DNA of 64,000 nucleotides from Methylobacterium bullatum (GTDB taxonomy: Bacteria; Pseudomonadota; Alphaproteobacteria; Rhizobiales; Beijerinckiaceae), in contig LR743504.1 in assembly GCA_902712845.1 (NCBI GenBank), forward strand, positions 3,012,001 to 3,076,000, written 5' to 3'. Within the stretch, counting starts at the first letter, position 1. Each line of letters begins with the position of its first letter. A program made the position numbers and the translations under genes. The notes below the pieces were generated by a model. That model had not been told where the DNA came from and did not search any database. It saw only the letters and a program-made list of their open reading frames with translations. Below, piece after piece: positions 45,682 to 53,971 of this stretch.

Positions 45682-45821
45682 CCTTCAGGATAGCCTCAGG
45701 GATAGGGGCCGGAGGCCTTAGGAGAGCCTCGTAGGATAGGGGCGTAGCCTCTAGGGTCACCCTATACCTTGCGGGGGCCGGAGGCCTCAGGAGAGCTTCC
45801 CAAGCTGTCAGGGGGGTAGCC
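45603..45821 (+). repeat. Alternating palindromic repeat array
   Basis: Two short palindrome-centred words alternate about every 35 nt. GGGGCGTAGCC or close variants lie at 45603, 45673, 45739 and 45811. GGGGCCGGAGGCCT lies at 45638, 45705 and 45774. The repeat period is 66-72 nt. The array starts inside the 3' end of the polymerase-like gene and runs past its stop. Iterons of a replication origin or binding sites are possible. Confidence 0.7.
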
Positions 45822-45944
45822 AACCGAGATGACATTTTCCTTGTCAGGACCGTAGGTTACGTCGCTTCTCCCCTTGTACAATTCGTCTGAATTCGCTATC
45901 TTTTAGCTGTCTCCGCATGGGACGGGCGTTGCACCTCAACCCCC

Positions 45945-45981
45945 GAAACCCCGTCCCCCGCACCACGGAGGACGGGGTTTC
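45945..45981 (+). terminator. Strong hairpin, possible terminator
   Basis: GAAACCCCGTCC (45945-45956) pairs perfectly with GGACGGGGTTTC (45970-45981), 12 bp with a 13-nt loop. No T-run follows on either strand, so it may act as an RNA structure instead of a terminator. It lies between the repeat array and the next gene. Confidence 0.5.
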
Positions 45982-46013
45982 TCGTTGTGGCTTGCCAGGG
46001 TCGAGCGCACCCT

Positions 46014-46385
46014 ATGAGCATGTCCGCCGGCATCCCCTTGAACCCATCCCTCCCTGCCTCGAAGGCGACCCGTCGTGATGCGGACCGGGCGAGGAAACGC
46101 GCCGCCCGTCAGGCCCTTCGCGAGGCAGGCGCGCCTGACCCTCGCCAACTCGATGCGGCTATCGTCGACGCCCTTCGGGACGTTCTCCTGGCCTGCGCCA
46201 ACTCGGTCGGGAACCGACCGGGGGAGCCCCTGGTGGCTAGCGTCGTGGATGCCAGGGAGGTCCTCCGCCTCGCCCTACGGGGTCTCCGGGGACGCGATAG
46301 CGGTGGCGTGCCCCTTCAGACGGAGGCGATACGTGCGGCCTTGGTGGCTCGTCTCGCGCCCCCTCAAGACGGGTCAGGGGCGTAG
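46014..46385 (+). CDS. Hypothetical protein of the element
   Basis: 123 residues; Arg/Ala-rich first half (KATRRDADRARKRAARQALR), then LDAAIVDALRDVLLACANSV and EVLRLALRGLRGRDSGG. Mostly helical. It resembles short phage proteins of unknown function. No clear ribosome site. Confidence 0.55.
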   Translation: MSMSAGIPLNPSLPASKATRRDADRARKRAARQALREAGAPDPRQLDAAIVDALRDVLLACANSVGNRPGEPLVASVVDAREVLRLALRGLRGRDSGGVPLQTEAIRAALVARLAPPQDGSGA

Positions 46386-46758
46386 CCCAAGGGCATCCCT
46401 ATGCCCAAGGGATGATCCGCACTCCGTCCCTCACCCCTGCACGATTTCATGCAGGGGCATGCCCGTTGGCGGTTTCGATGCCCTGCGTACCCGGAGGCCT
46501 CGGAGGGCCTGGGATCGTCCGTTGCACGGCCCCGGGGCAGGATCCCTCCCGTGCGCTGGTCCGTACTGCGTCGCCCTCCCTGACCCCTCCTAGGGGGGCG
46601 ACGGGAGGGCATCCCCTTCCCGGACAGCCGGTGACAAAGGGCGAGATAGGGGGTGGAGTGGGTCCCTCCTGGGGGAGGCGAAAGCAGGAGTCGCGGGTCC
46701 GTAGGCTGGCCCGGCATACACCGGAAATTTTTGGGTACGCACCCCGCATACCGCCTGG
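46386..46758 (+). other. Non-coding stretch with hairpins
   Basis: About 370 nt. CCCCTGCA (46434-46441) pairs with TGCAGGGG (46450-46457). GGGCAT and ATGCCC form another short stem near 46391-46406. Near the end, GGTACGCA-like words recur in both orientations before and inside the next gene. No gene supported. Confidence 0.45.
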
Positions 46759-47178
46759 ATGATCAGAGGGTTACGGGTGCGCACCGACGTCCGTCTTAGG
46801 TACGCAGAGATCCAGTCCGCACCCGTGCGTACCTTGCGCGGCTACGACCGCAACGCGCGTACGCACTCGGACAGTCAGATCTCCCAGATCGGAGCCGCAA
46901 TCGAGCGCTTCGGTTTCACGCAGCCTCTCCTTGTGGACGAGCACGACGTGGTCATCCTCACTGACGGCAGCCAGGACGTCCGGACGCTCATATACCTGGC
47001 GCACGACAATCTGTTGGGCATCCCGAATTCCAACAACGCGCTCTATCTGTTCGTGGCCACGCGCGACGAGGGCGAGACGTGGTTCTCGACGTCGGTCAAT
47101 AATGGGGCCGGGACAGGCCCCCCAGTCAACGTTCAGATGTCCTCTTGGGCGGGGATGCACCCCCTTTTCCCGACCTAG
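46759..47178 (+). CDS. Truncated ParB-like domain joined to unrelated sequence
   Basis: 139 residues. The first 65 read as the ParB/Spo0J-like domain found in front of phage DNA methylases: GYDRNARTHSDSQISQIGAAIERFGFTQPLLVDE. The expected IIAGHGR motif is replaced after VDEHDVVI. The remaining 70 residues (for example TLIYLAHDNLLGIPNSNNAL) have no resemblance to that family. A recombination joint near 46963 is likely. Whether the chimera is functional is unknown. Confidence 0.55.
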   Translation: MIRGLRVRTDVRLRYAEIQSAPVRTLRGYDRNARTHSDSQISQIGAAIERFGFTQPLLVDEHDVVILTDGSQDVRTLIYLAHDNLLGIPNSNNALYLFVATRDEGETWFSTSVNNGAGTGPPVNVQMSSWAGMHPLFPT

Positions 47179-47771
47179 CTCCCCAGTCCATCGAGGCGAC
47201 GCGAGACGATCCCGGGGGCCCCGGACAGGGCCTCCTCCACGAGGTCGTAGAATGGCAACCGCGGCTTGTACCGGGCCTCCTCGACTATGAGCGCCAGGAT
47301 CTGCGTCTTGCCGTTGCGCCGTCGGATAAGGGCCGGGGGCTTGTCCGGCCGGAGCTTCACCCATCTCACGCCGGGCTGCTGCATGACGCGCTGGACGTAT
47401 CCGCGGGGCAGGTTTCCGTACGCATTCCGGGGAGCGTCTTTCCCGGGGATCAACGGTCCGAGCTTGGTCGTCGCGTAATCGCCGGCTTTCCGGACCCCAC
47501 CGAATATCTCAAGGGCGAGGTACCGCGCCTGAAGCGGGAGGACGTCAACCTCGGCCTCGACGTCCCGGCCCCCCGGGCGGGCCTTCCTCACCCCGATCGC
47601 TTTCATCGTGAATGGGGTTGGCTTGTCGAGGTGGATGGGCAGTGCTTCGGTCACGTGAAGCCGGGCGGCCTCCGCCAGGGCGTTCACGCTGTCCACGAGC
47701 GCCGCTCGGATGTCCGCCGGACCGAGCTCGTCGCGTTCTGGGGGGTCGATTTTGATGGTTACCTGCAGCAT
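47175..47771 (-). CDS. Phage structural-like protein
   Basis: 198 residues. Recognisable from prophage genomes by HVTEALPIHLDKPTPFTMKAIGV, then RYLALEIFGGVRK, RNAYGNLPRGYVQRVM and YKPRLPFYDL near the end. Such proteins lie in head or tail modules of phages; exact role unknown. The ATG at 47771 is chosen because upstream residues are of low complexity and run through another gene. It is tail to tail with the ParB-like gene. Confidence 0.55.
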   Translation of the reverse strand: MLQVTIKIDPPERDELGPADIRAALVDSVNALAEAARLHVTEALPIHLDKPTPFTMKAIGVRKARPGGRDVEAEVDVLPLQARYLALEIFGGVRKAGDYATTKLGPLIPGKDAPRNAYGNLPRGYVQRVMQQPGVRWVKLRPDKPPALIRRRNGKTQILALIVEEARYKPRLPFYDLVEEALSGAPGIVSRRLDGLGS

Positions 47772-48018
47772 GCCGGCATGCTCGGACCGCCGCGTGAAAC
47801 CGACGAGCCTGCCGCGAAACCGGGTGCCCGCGTCCACTTGGATTTTCGATGCATTGCCTAGGAGTAACGGGTACGTCGCCCCCCTATTGCCTGAGCAATC
47901 CTCGGACACGTCCCAGGCAACCAACGCCCAGGGAAACGGTAACCCTGGCGTGACGATCGTCTTGCCAGGGCGATCTGGAGCTGAATCTATGGGTTCCTGG
48001 GCGGACGGGGAGACCACG

Positions 48019-48273
48019 ATGAGCAGGCAGACCGACAACTTCCACAACGGCATGCACAGCGGCATGATGGCGGTCGGCGTGGCTCTCGTCGCGGGCCAGC
48101 GTGCGCGTCGTGAGGCGCAGGCTTGGGCGCAGGCAGACGCAGATGCGGAGAGCGCCGTCCACCGCCTGGGCCAGGCCCTCATGGCATCCCGTCGTCGGGA
48201 AGCGGAACTCGCACGTGATCTCGCCGCGGCTCAAGCGGAAATCCGCGCCCTGCGTCTCGCCCGCCGTCAGTGA
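48019..48273 (+). CDS. Small coiled protein of the element
   Basis: 84 residues. Starts MSRQTDNFHNGMHSGMMAVG, followed by a long charged helix (ALMASRRREAELARDLAAAQ). GGGGAG precedes the ATG. No family recognised. Confidence 0.55.
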   Translation: MSRQTDNFHNGMHSGMMAVGVALVAGQRARREAQAWAQADADAESAVHRLGQALMASRRREAELARDLAAAQAEIRALRLARRQ

Positions 48274-48351
48274 GAAATATTCCGTGGGGGGGGTTGTGCC
48301 TTTCCCCTGCGGGCCAGATTCGGCCTATTTGCGGACCATTTGCGGACCACG

Positions 48352-48384
48352 AAAAAAGGGCCCGCCGGGATGACCGGCGGGCCC
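48352..48384 (-). terminator. Rho-independent terminator (minus strand)
   Basis: GGGCCCGCCGG (48358-48368) pairs with CCGGCGGGCCC (48374-48384). On the minus strand it is followed by a run of T (A-run at 48352-48357). It ends the minus-strand gene at 48406-49005. Confidence 0.85.
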
Positions 48385-48405
48385 TTCGCATTGAGGGGGC
48401 AGGGG

Positions 48406-49005
48406 TCAGGCCACCTTGCGGCGGCGGTCCCTCTCCATCGCGAGATTTACGAGCTCGGCGATGGCGACGTCTTCCGGGTCGTCCGAGAGCGGACGCGTCC
48501 ACGTCCATTCTGCGGATGTGTCCGCAGCCGGTGCGGATGTATCCGCATTCGCGGCCGGGGCCACTTCACGGGGGGCGGGTCCCGTGAGGGACGGCAGGCC
48601 GTCGATCAGGGTGCCCGACACGTGGGCCTCAGCCTCGTGCGGCAGCGATGCCGCGAGCGTCACGAGCTCGGCATGAGACAGGCCCCGGGCCCAGGCCAGG
48701 ACGGGCTCGGGGAGGGTGGACGTGTCCGCGGCCGGCCCCCCAGCGACGAGGTGCCGGGCGTAGGAAACGAGAGGCACGCCAACCTGGTGGCGGGGAGCGG
48801 GGCCCTGATAGGGAGCCGGTGCAACCGCAGGGGCAGGCGCATCGAGGTACGCCGCGGCCGCGTCCGTAGCGGGCAGGACGGGGGTCGTGACACCCGTCGC
48901 GGACCGGACCGCACGGAGGACCCAGCGGCCACTCTCGAAGATGAGGGCGAAGACGGTGGCGATGGCGGCTGCGGCGAGGGCGGCGATACGGGCGAGGAAG
49001 CTCAT
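48406..49005 (-). CDS. Membrane-anchored hypothetical protein
   Basis: 199 residues. One N-terminal membrane helix (LARIAALAAAAIATVFALIF), then a long Pro/Ala-rich linker (PAPAVAPAPYQGPAP) and a small helical domain (HLVAGG...LPEPVLAWARGLSHAELVTLAASL). No family recognised. It ends just before the minus-strand terminator. Confidence 0.5.
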   Translation of the reverse strand: MSFLARIAALAAAAIATVFALIFESGRWVLRAVRSATGVTTPVLPATDAAAAYLDAPAPAVAPAPYQGPAPRHQVGVPLVSYARHLVAGGPAADTSTLPEPVLAWARGLSHAELVTLAASLPHEAEAHVSGTLIDGLPSLTGPAPREVAPAANADTSAPAADTSAEWTWTRPLSDDPEDVAIAELVNLAMERDRRRKVA

Positions 49006-49069
49006 GGGCGGTGGTCCTGTGCTGGGGGGTGACGATCTCGATTGTCCGGGTCGCCTCGCAATCGACAAA

Positions 49070-49873
49070 TCAGACCGTGGCGAAGATGCTCTCGACCATC
49101 GTCCGGGGCAGTTGCTTGTGGTGCACACGGAGCAGCCGGAGCGCGTGACTCGCCTGAGCGACGTCGAGCTCCGGCAGTGCGTCGAGGACGTGCCCGTCGA
49201 TTGTTGTCGATTTCGACCATCCAATATCGTTGCGCGTCGTCGCCCAGTCCGCGTCCTCTCGGGTAATGAGACGGACCCCTTCAAGAGCCAGGGACCTCAC
49301 TTCGGGACGCTCGGCCAGGGCCCGCTCCCCCTCGTGCACGGTTGCTAACTTGACCTCGGACCGCGCGACGTTCTTGCCCGCGCGTTCGACGAGGGACAGC
49401 AGTCGCATCGCGTCGGCGACGTCCAGGTCCGGGCGCTGGAGGAGGCCCTGAGCCTCATCGACGTCGACCCGGCGGGCCCAAGACCACCTTCGATCTTTTA
49501 GGGACCGCGTCGCCTCGTCCCGTGCCCGGTCGATAAGGTCAGCGATCCTCTGCCGTTCCGCGGCCGCCGCTGCGGCCCGGGTCGCCTCCCTGGCGGCGAC
49601 CCGGGCCGGGATGCCGTCGATTGCGATTTGGACGGCGTCCAGGTCGTGATCGGGCGCCTGCCAGAACAAAAGGTCACGCCCCTCACACGTGAGGCCGAGA
49701 GCTGAGAAATCAGTCACGCCCGCGGCCATCGCCTCCTGGCACTCGGGCGTCCGGACGGCTCGGCTGCGGTACCGCATGCCGCCACGCGTGTAGTGCAGCT
49801 GCCCGGACTGCCACTCCAGTCCCCACCAAGCGGGCGGCTGCACATAGGGGTGGGGCGGCGTCGTGTGGGGCAT
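49070..49873 (-). CDS. Hypothetical protein, divergent from repressor
   Basis: 267 residues. The N-terminus reads PPAWWGLEWQSGQLHYTRGG; the middle is a helical, Ala/Arg-rich stretch (AAREATRAAAAAAERQRIAD). Two similar parts follow: LLQRPDLDVADAMRLLSLVERAGKN and LDALPELDVAQASHALRLLRVHH, an internal repeat. No known family. It is transcribed away from the repressor-like gene and shares the inverted-repeat region upstream. Confidence 0.55.
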   Translation of the reverse strand: MPHTTPPHPYVQPPAWWGLEWQSGQLHYTRGGMRYRSRAVRTPECQEAMAAGVTDFSALGLTCEGRDLLFWQAPDHDLDAVQIAIDGIPARVAAREATRAAAAAAERQRIADLIDRARDEATRSLKDRRWSWARRVDVDEAQGLLQRPDLDVADAMRLLSLVERAGKNVARSEVKLATVHEGERALAERPEVRSLALEGVRLITREDADWATTRNDIGWSKSTTIDGHVLDALPELDVAQASHALRLLRVHHKQLPRTMVESIFATV

Positions 49874-49983
49874 GAGCGATCCTCGAATCTGCGGATCTGA
49901 GTAATGTAGCAATCGTATTTCGGATCGCAACAGAAACCGTCGAGGCTCTTTCGACAACACCGCACGACGATTTCGACAACGAT

Positions 49984-50018
49984 TTGAACAACACGGTGTT
50001 GTTGAAACTGTTGTTCAA
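49984..50018. promoter_or_regulatory. Large inverted-repeat operator
   Basis: TTGAACAACA (49984-49993) and TGTTGTTCAA (50009-50018) are perfect inverted repeats. Nested inside is AACAACAC-G-GTGTTGTT (49987-50003). Further copies of TTTCGACAAC lie upstream (near 49949 and 49971). It is the shared control region between the gene at 49070-49873 and the repressor-like gene at 50144, as in phage repressor operators. Confidence 0.65.
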
Positions 50019-50143
50019 ATGGCATCTAGCCTAAAGCTATCGCCCAGGTTGTATAACATCAAAGGCATAATTTACGTGGACCTGGAAATTCTCGTATGGG
50101 TTGCGATATAATGTTCTCGGCGGATTCGCGGAGGACAAAATGG

Positions 50144-50413
50144 ATGGTGGAATTAACGGAAGCGGAGGTCAGGCTGTTGCTTCGCGGGGCATGCCGCCGG
50201 GCGGGGTCGCAGGACGCCTGGGCACGCCAGACGGGGCTGTCCCCGCAGCACGTTTCGGACGTCCTGCTCGGACGGAGGGAGCCGGCCGGTCAGGTCCTGA
50301 GAGCGCTGGGGCTCTCGCGCAGGGTCCGGTACGTCGAGACGGCCGCCGGGGACCCAAGCGCTACTGCAGGATCCCCCGAGCCCGGTGCGAGGAGTACCTC
50401 AACGACGGTCTGA
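50144..50413 (+). CDS. Cro/C1-like HTH regulator
   Basis: 89 residues. Start MVELTEAEVRLLLRGACRRA, then the helix-turn-helix SQDAWARQTGLSPQHVSDVLLGRREP as in XRE/YdaS regulators. The ATG at 50144 has GGAGG 9 nt upstream. It sits next to the inverted repeats at 49984-50018 and is most likely the element's repressor or Cro protein. Confidence 0.65.
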   Translation: MVELTEAEVRLLLRGACRRAGSQDAWARQTGLSPQHVSDVLLGRREPAGQVLRALGLSRRVRYVETAAGDPSATAGSPEPGARSTSTTV

Positions 50414-50823
50414 CCTATCGCGAGATCGCCCGCGTCGAGGGGTGGGACGAGAAGACGATTGCGGTGCACTGCAGGGGGCTCGGGCTCACATCCCAGCCAC
50501 GCCAGCCAGTTGTCACGCTCTTAGACGTCGAGAGCGCGCGTGAGGGACGGGAGACTGTCCGAGAAGTCGCGGACCGCCTGGGCGTCACGATCCAGGCCGT
50601 GCACATCTGCGCGTACCGGAACGGCACCAGGATCCCGCGGCGTCCCTCACGTCTCGACTACGAGACAATGAGAAGGGTAATCCTCGCGCACGCCCCGCTC
50701 TCGCAAGCCGCCCTGGAATTGGGCGTCACTCCCGAGACGCTCTACCGGCGCGCCGGCCAACTTGGTCTGCCCGGCGACCGCCGCGGCCGGACGCTGCTCC
50801 GCCGCCGGGAGGGGGGGGTCTGA
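50380..50823 (+). CDS. HTH protein in an overlapping frame, start unresolved
   Basis: The second frame, open from 50101, is coding-like from about 50380: CEEYLNDGLTYREIARVEGWDEKTIAVHCR (HTH), VREVADRLGVTIQAVHI and LSQAALELGVTPETLYRRAGQLGL (two further HTH-like helices). It has no ATG at a sensible place: the ATG at 50140 and TTG at 50101 would translate a long nonsense-like N-terminus overlapping the regulator gene, and the GTG at 50464 removes the first HTH. Frameshift from the upstream gene or an unusual start may be used. Coordinates give the region I can support, not a defined start. Confidence 0.45.
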   Translation, partial: ARCEEYLNDGLTYREIARVEGWDEKTIAVHCRGLGLTSQPRQPVVTLLDVESAREGRETVREVADRLGVTIQAVHICAYRNGTRIPRRPSRLDYETMRRVILAHAPLSQAALELGVTPETLYRRAGQLGLPGDRRGRTLLRRREGGV

Positions 50824-51236
50824 TGTGCGATCTCATCGAGAACCTGCAGAACCTCGGGATCGCCCAGGTCCGGGCCCGCCTGACCCAGGCACGGGCCGCC
50901 GCGCAGGCCCTGATCGACGACCCGGCGCTCCCGGAGATCCGGCGCGAGCATCTCGCGGTTGCGCTGGATGACGCAGATGCCCGCCTGCTCGACATGGCCC
51001 GCAACATCCTGTTCCACCTCGCCGGCGAGATCGAGGCCGCGGGCGAGCCCGTCGAGGAACGCGTTGACCTGGACGCAAACAGGTCACCCGAGGAGCGTGC
51101 GGTGGTCGTGGGGATCCTCGACGATCTCCTTGCCGAGGATGGCCCGTCCCCCGATCCGGTCGCGTCCGGGATGCCTCGGCCTCTGCCGCCGCCGCCGCTT
51201 CCGCCGGGAGCCCGGGGCGCACCCACCAGAATCTAG
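50823..51236 (+). CDS. Hypothetical helical protein
   Basis: 137 residues, ATG overlapping the preceding stop (TGATG), so coupled. Helical N-terminal two thirds (IENLQNLGIAQVRARLTQAR, LLDMARNILFHLAGEI), Pro-rich end. No family recognised. Confidence 0.6.
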   Translation: MCDLIENLQNLGIAQVRARLTQARAAAQALIDDPALPEIRREHLAVALDDADARLLDMARNILFHLAGEIEAAGEPVEERVDLDANRSPEERAVVVGILDDLLAEDGPSPDPVASGMPRPLPPPPLPPGARGAPTRI

Positions 51237-51312
51237 ACGCCGCATTTCGAGGCCTGGGCGCCCGGCTAGGGGCGCATTTCCCGCAGCCCTTTCACCGACA
51301 GGACCACGCATC

Positions 51313-51942
51313 ATGCGTATCAAGACCTTCGACCACCGGCCCGTGCAGGCCATCATTCGCGGCTCGCTCGACCGCTGCTTCGACAACCGCTCGAACGAGT
51401 ACCGGGCCGCCGTCATCATGGAAGGCTTGTTTGAAGCCGGCTTCGAGATCGTCCCGAAAGCCAGGCCTGCGGCCGCTGCGTTCAATTCTCTTGGGGCGAT
51501 GCCCGTGAAGGTGGTCGTATTCGAGGAGCCCGACGACGTTTCTGAGGCCCCAACCCTTGCCCCCAGGGATGTCCACACCCTGCCGGGCGGCCGCAAGGCC
51601 TCTGTCATGACGCTCAACGAGAAGCGCATCCTCCAGGCTATTGCCCAGGAGAGCTGGGCAAGGCTCTCGACCCGCGAGTTCGAGACGTACAAGCAGTGCC
51701 TCAGTGATTGGTCGGAGGGCGAAGCATCGGGTCCCCGCAGCGGCTACCACGAGGCGCTCGCTCTCATCCGTGCCGGTGAGACGTCCGCGGTCGCCATCGC
51801 TGCGGCCCTGGGGGGTGACGGGCGGACGGGTGAGGAGGGGGACGTTTGGGCACTCTACGATGCCCGTCACCGCACCCGGGCACGCTACGATTACAAGGCC
51901 GACCCCGACCTGCAGCGGCCCATCAACGCCGCCCAGGGTTAG
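51313..51942 (+). CDS. Hypothetical protein
   Basis: 209 residues. N-terminal part FDHRPVQAIIRGSLDRCFDN, middle MTLNEKRILQAIAQESWARLSTREFETYKQCL, acidic end. No family recognised. A 12-bp hairpin follows 10 nt after the stop. Confidence 0.55.
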   Translation: MRIKTFDHRPVQAIIRGSLDRCFDNRSNEYRAAVIMEGLFEAGFEIVPKARPAAAAFNSLGAMPVKVVVFEEPDDVSEAPTLAPRDVHTLPGGRKASVMTLNEKRILQAIAQESWARLSTREFETYKQCLSDWSEGEASGPRSGYHEALALIRAGETSAVAIAAALGGDGRTGEEGDVWALYDARHRTRARYDYKADPDLQRPINAAQG

Positions 51943-51952
51943 TCATCTATGA

Positions 51953-51982
51953 CCCTGGGCGCTCGCATTTGAGCGCCCAGGG
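51953..51982 (+). terminator. Hairpin terminator after 51942
   Basis: CCCTGGGCGCTC (51953-51964) pairs with GAGCGCCCAGGG (51971-51982), 6-nt loop. No T-run follows, but position just beyond the stop supports termination. Confidence 0.55.
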
Positions 51983-52045
51983 AGCCGCCTTGGTTCAGAG
52001 CTTGATCGTAAAACTGGCATGCTCTGAAGCGGAACGCAAACGCAC

Positions 52046-52969
52046 ATGCCCAAGACTAATATGTATCCGTATGTTTACGACCCGAGTTACACAAAATACA
52101 TTTCCAGATATTGGACGCCACCAAGGGTTCAGAAGAAAGCGGAGTGGCAAAACGCTTGCCGAAACGCGTTCTCGGGCCTCGATATCGCGGACCGCGAGTT
52201 CGTCCGTGCATCTGCTTTTATATTATCTGATAAAGACGATTCTTGGACCAAGGGTCGCCTGAGACATCGATTCAATCGTCTGCGAGTACGTATAACTACA
52301 TTGAGAAGTGAATTTGTACGTTTGTATCCTATGACATTCTACCATGGTATACAGAACTGTCCATGGCGGGAGCGGCATTCACTGACACGCCCGCTGGAAG
52401 GGCCGGAGCGGCGCCTGAATTTAATTTGCAGGCTCGCACTCCCCGGTTTGTCGAGATGGCTCGGCCGGCCTCTGCGGTACGTCATTGAAAGCGGCAGGCA
52501 TCACATGCCCGGCGACGCGTGTGTGTGGCCCGACATCATTTGCATCGTCCCCGGCCCGGGGTTCCTTACCGTCATTGTCCGCCGGGGCCTGCATCACCCC
52601 CCGCCGTCGAGCACGATCTATCCGATGTCGGCCGTCGGTCCCCAGGAGGGCAGTGACGGCGTATGGCTCGCAAGGGGTTCCTGGATCTCGAAACGACATC
52701 GCGACCGGCCGCCGACGGAGGGCTGGTTTGCCTGGTCATACGTGCCCGGTCCGAGCGGTGAAATCGAATTTCTCGTGCAGGGCGGCAGTGCGAAAGTGGC
52801 GCTCCGTCGATTTTGGGCGATCTACGATGCGACTGTGGTCGTGCCCACCTGGCATGGCAAGACGCCAGCGGACAGGCACCTGGCCTGGCTCCCTCCCGAG
52901 CCAGCCCCCCTCGACCTGACCGCCGAGGACGAGGAGGCCCTGGAGGGGCTAGAGGGCATCTGTGTGTAG
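52046..52969 (+). CDS. Hypothetical protein with lower GC 5' part
   Basis: 307 residues. The first 100 (NMYPYVYDPSYTKYISRYW, FVRLYPMTFYHGIQNCPW) use more AT-rich codons than the neighbours; the rest is typical. ALRRFWAIYDATVVVPTWHG and an acidic end. No family recognised. The base composition change suggests recent assembly from two sources. Confidence 0.5.
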   Translation: MPKTNMYPYVYDPSYTKYISRYWTPPRVQKKAEWQNACRNAFSGLDIADREFVRASAFILSDKDDSWTKGRLRHRFNRLRVRITTLRSEFVRLYPMTFYHGIQNCPWRERHSLTRPLEGPERRLNLICRLALPGLSRWLGRPLRYVIESGRHHMPGDACVWPDIICIVPGPGFLTVIVRRGLHHPPPSSTIYPMSAVGPQEGSDGVWLARGSWISKRHRDRPPTEGWFAWSYVPGPSGEIEFLVQGGSAKVALRRFWAIYDATVVVPTWHGKTPADRHLAWLPPEPAPLDLTAEDEEALEGLEGICV

Positions 52970-52972
52970 CTG

Positions 52973-53503
52973 TCACCGTGTGAGGACGCGTTCCTCCGGC
53001 TGCGTGTCACTCGCGGCCATGCGTTCGAGGATCTGGCTGAGGGTCACCGGGCGGTACGACCACACGTCGACCCCGACATCCTGTGACTGGGTCGTGCCGG
53101 GCAAGAGCCCATGCGTGTGCCCGAAGAGGTGGAGCGACCCCCGATAGGCACGCGGCCACGAACGCATGGGGTAGTGGCAGAGCACGACGTGGCGGTCCTC
53201 GACGGAGATCTCCCTGATCCCGTCGTGCTGCTCCGCCCAACCGAGCTTGCGATTCTTGCGGTCATGATTCCCGGCGATGAGGATCTTGCGGCCGTTCAAT
53301 CTCCGGAAAATCTTGCCGGCATACTCGGGCGTCGAGAGCGCGAAATCGCCGAGATGGTAGACCGTGTCCCCGGGCTGGACGGTCGAGTTCCAGGCCTCGA
53401 TGAGCATCGCATCGTGCTCCTCTATACTGGCGAACCCAGGGCGCAGACCATGAAGAATTGAGGCATGCCCGAAATGGGTGTCCGCAGTGATGAAGTTGGC
53501 CAT
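52973..53503 (-). CDS. Calcineurin-like metallophosphoesterase
   Basis: 176 residues. All family motifs are seen: FITADTHFGH (D-x-H), VYHLGDFAL (GD-x2), ILIAGNHDRKN (GNHD), VVLCHYPMRSW and LHLFGHTHGLL (GH-x-H). It is a small single-domain phosphatase of the type often carried by phages and mobile elements; substrate unknown. The start at 53503 is chosen because MANFITADTHFGH is the usual beginning. Confidence 0.85.
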   Translation of the reverse strand: MANFITADTHFGHASILHGLRPGFASIEEHDAMLIEAWNSTVQPGDTVYHLGDFALSTPEYAGKIFRRLNGRKILIAGNHDRKNRKLGWAEQHDGIREISVEDRHVVLCHYPMRSWPRAYRGSLHLFGHTHGLLPGTTQSQDVGVDVWSYRPVTLSQILERMAASDTQPEERVLTR

Positions 53504-53737
53504 GACGGCCTCCATAAAATGGAGGCCGGCGCGCGCGCTCAGGTCCTCCTCAGGTGACGGGAAGGGGGGCGAATGCCCGGGTTTTTCGCGACATGGGGGA
53601 GGCCTCGGGGGCGGGGTGAATCTGGACGATCGCAGCTCGCCGAGAGGTGGGCAAGCGCGACGTTTGCGCAGGGTAAAGAAATCCCTGGCCTCAATTTGGG
53701 ATCGACTCCCGGCCTCGTTTGTTCTTCATTCGTTCTC

Positions 53738-53971
53738 ATGAGCGAATCGATGGAGACAGTCGTGGACGAGATGGAACGCGCCTATCTGGATGCCTGCGAC
53801 GGTGACGCGCGGGATGCCCTGCGCCGGGCCCTGGGCGATGCCCTCCAGGAGCTCGCGGCCGTGGACCGACAGGTCAGCCGGGGTTTCGTGCGGGCGGGCA
53901 AGCCAGCGGATCTCGCCCGCAAGCTGGGACCTGAACGACGCGCCCGGCAGGGTCAGGGGGCGGTTGGCTGA
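53738..53971 (+). CDS. Small hypothetical protein
   Basis: 77 residues, mostly helical (MERAYLDACDGDARDALRRA, LQELAAVDRQVSRGFVR). Tail to tail with the integrase gene, overlapping by 19 nt. No family recognised. It may be an accessory protein of the integrase, by position only. Confidence 0.45.
   Translation: MSESMETVVDEMERAYLDACDGDARDALRRALGDALQELAAVDRQVSRGFVRAGKPADLARKLGPERRARQGQGAVG

Noticed and set aside
45200-45850. Repeats considered as a CRISPR array
   Set aside because: Repeats are 11-14 nt, two different words alternate, and the spacers are similar to one another; no cas genes are seen.
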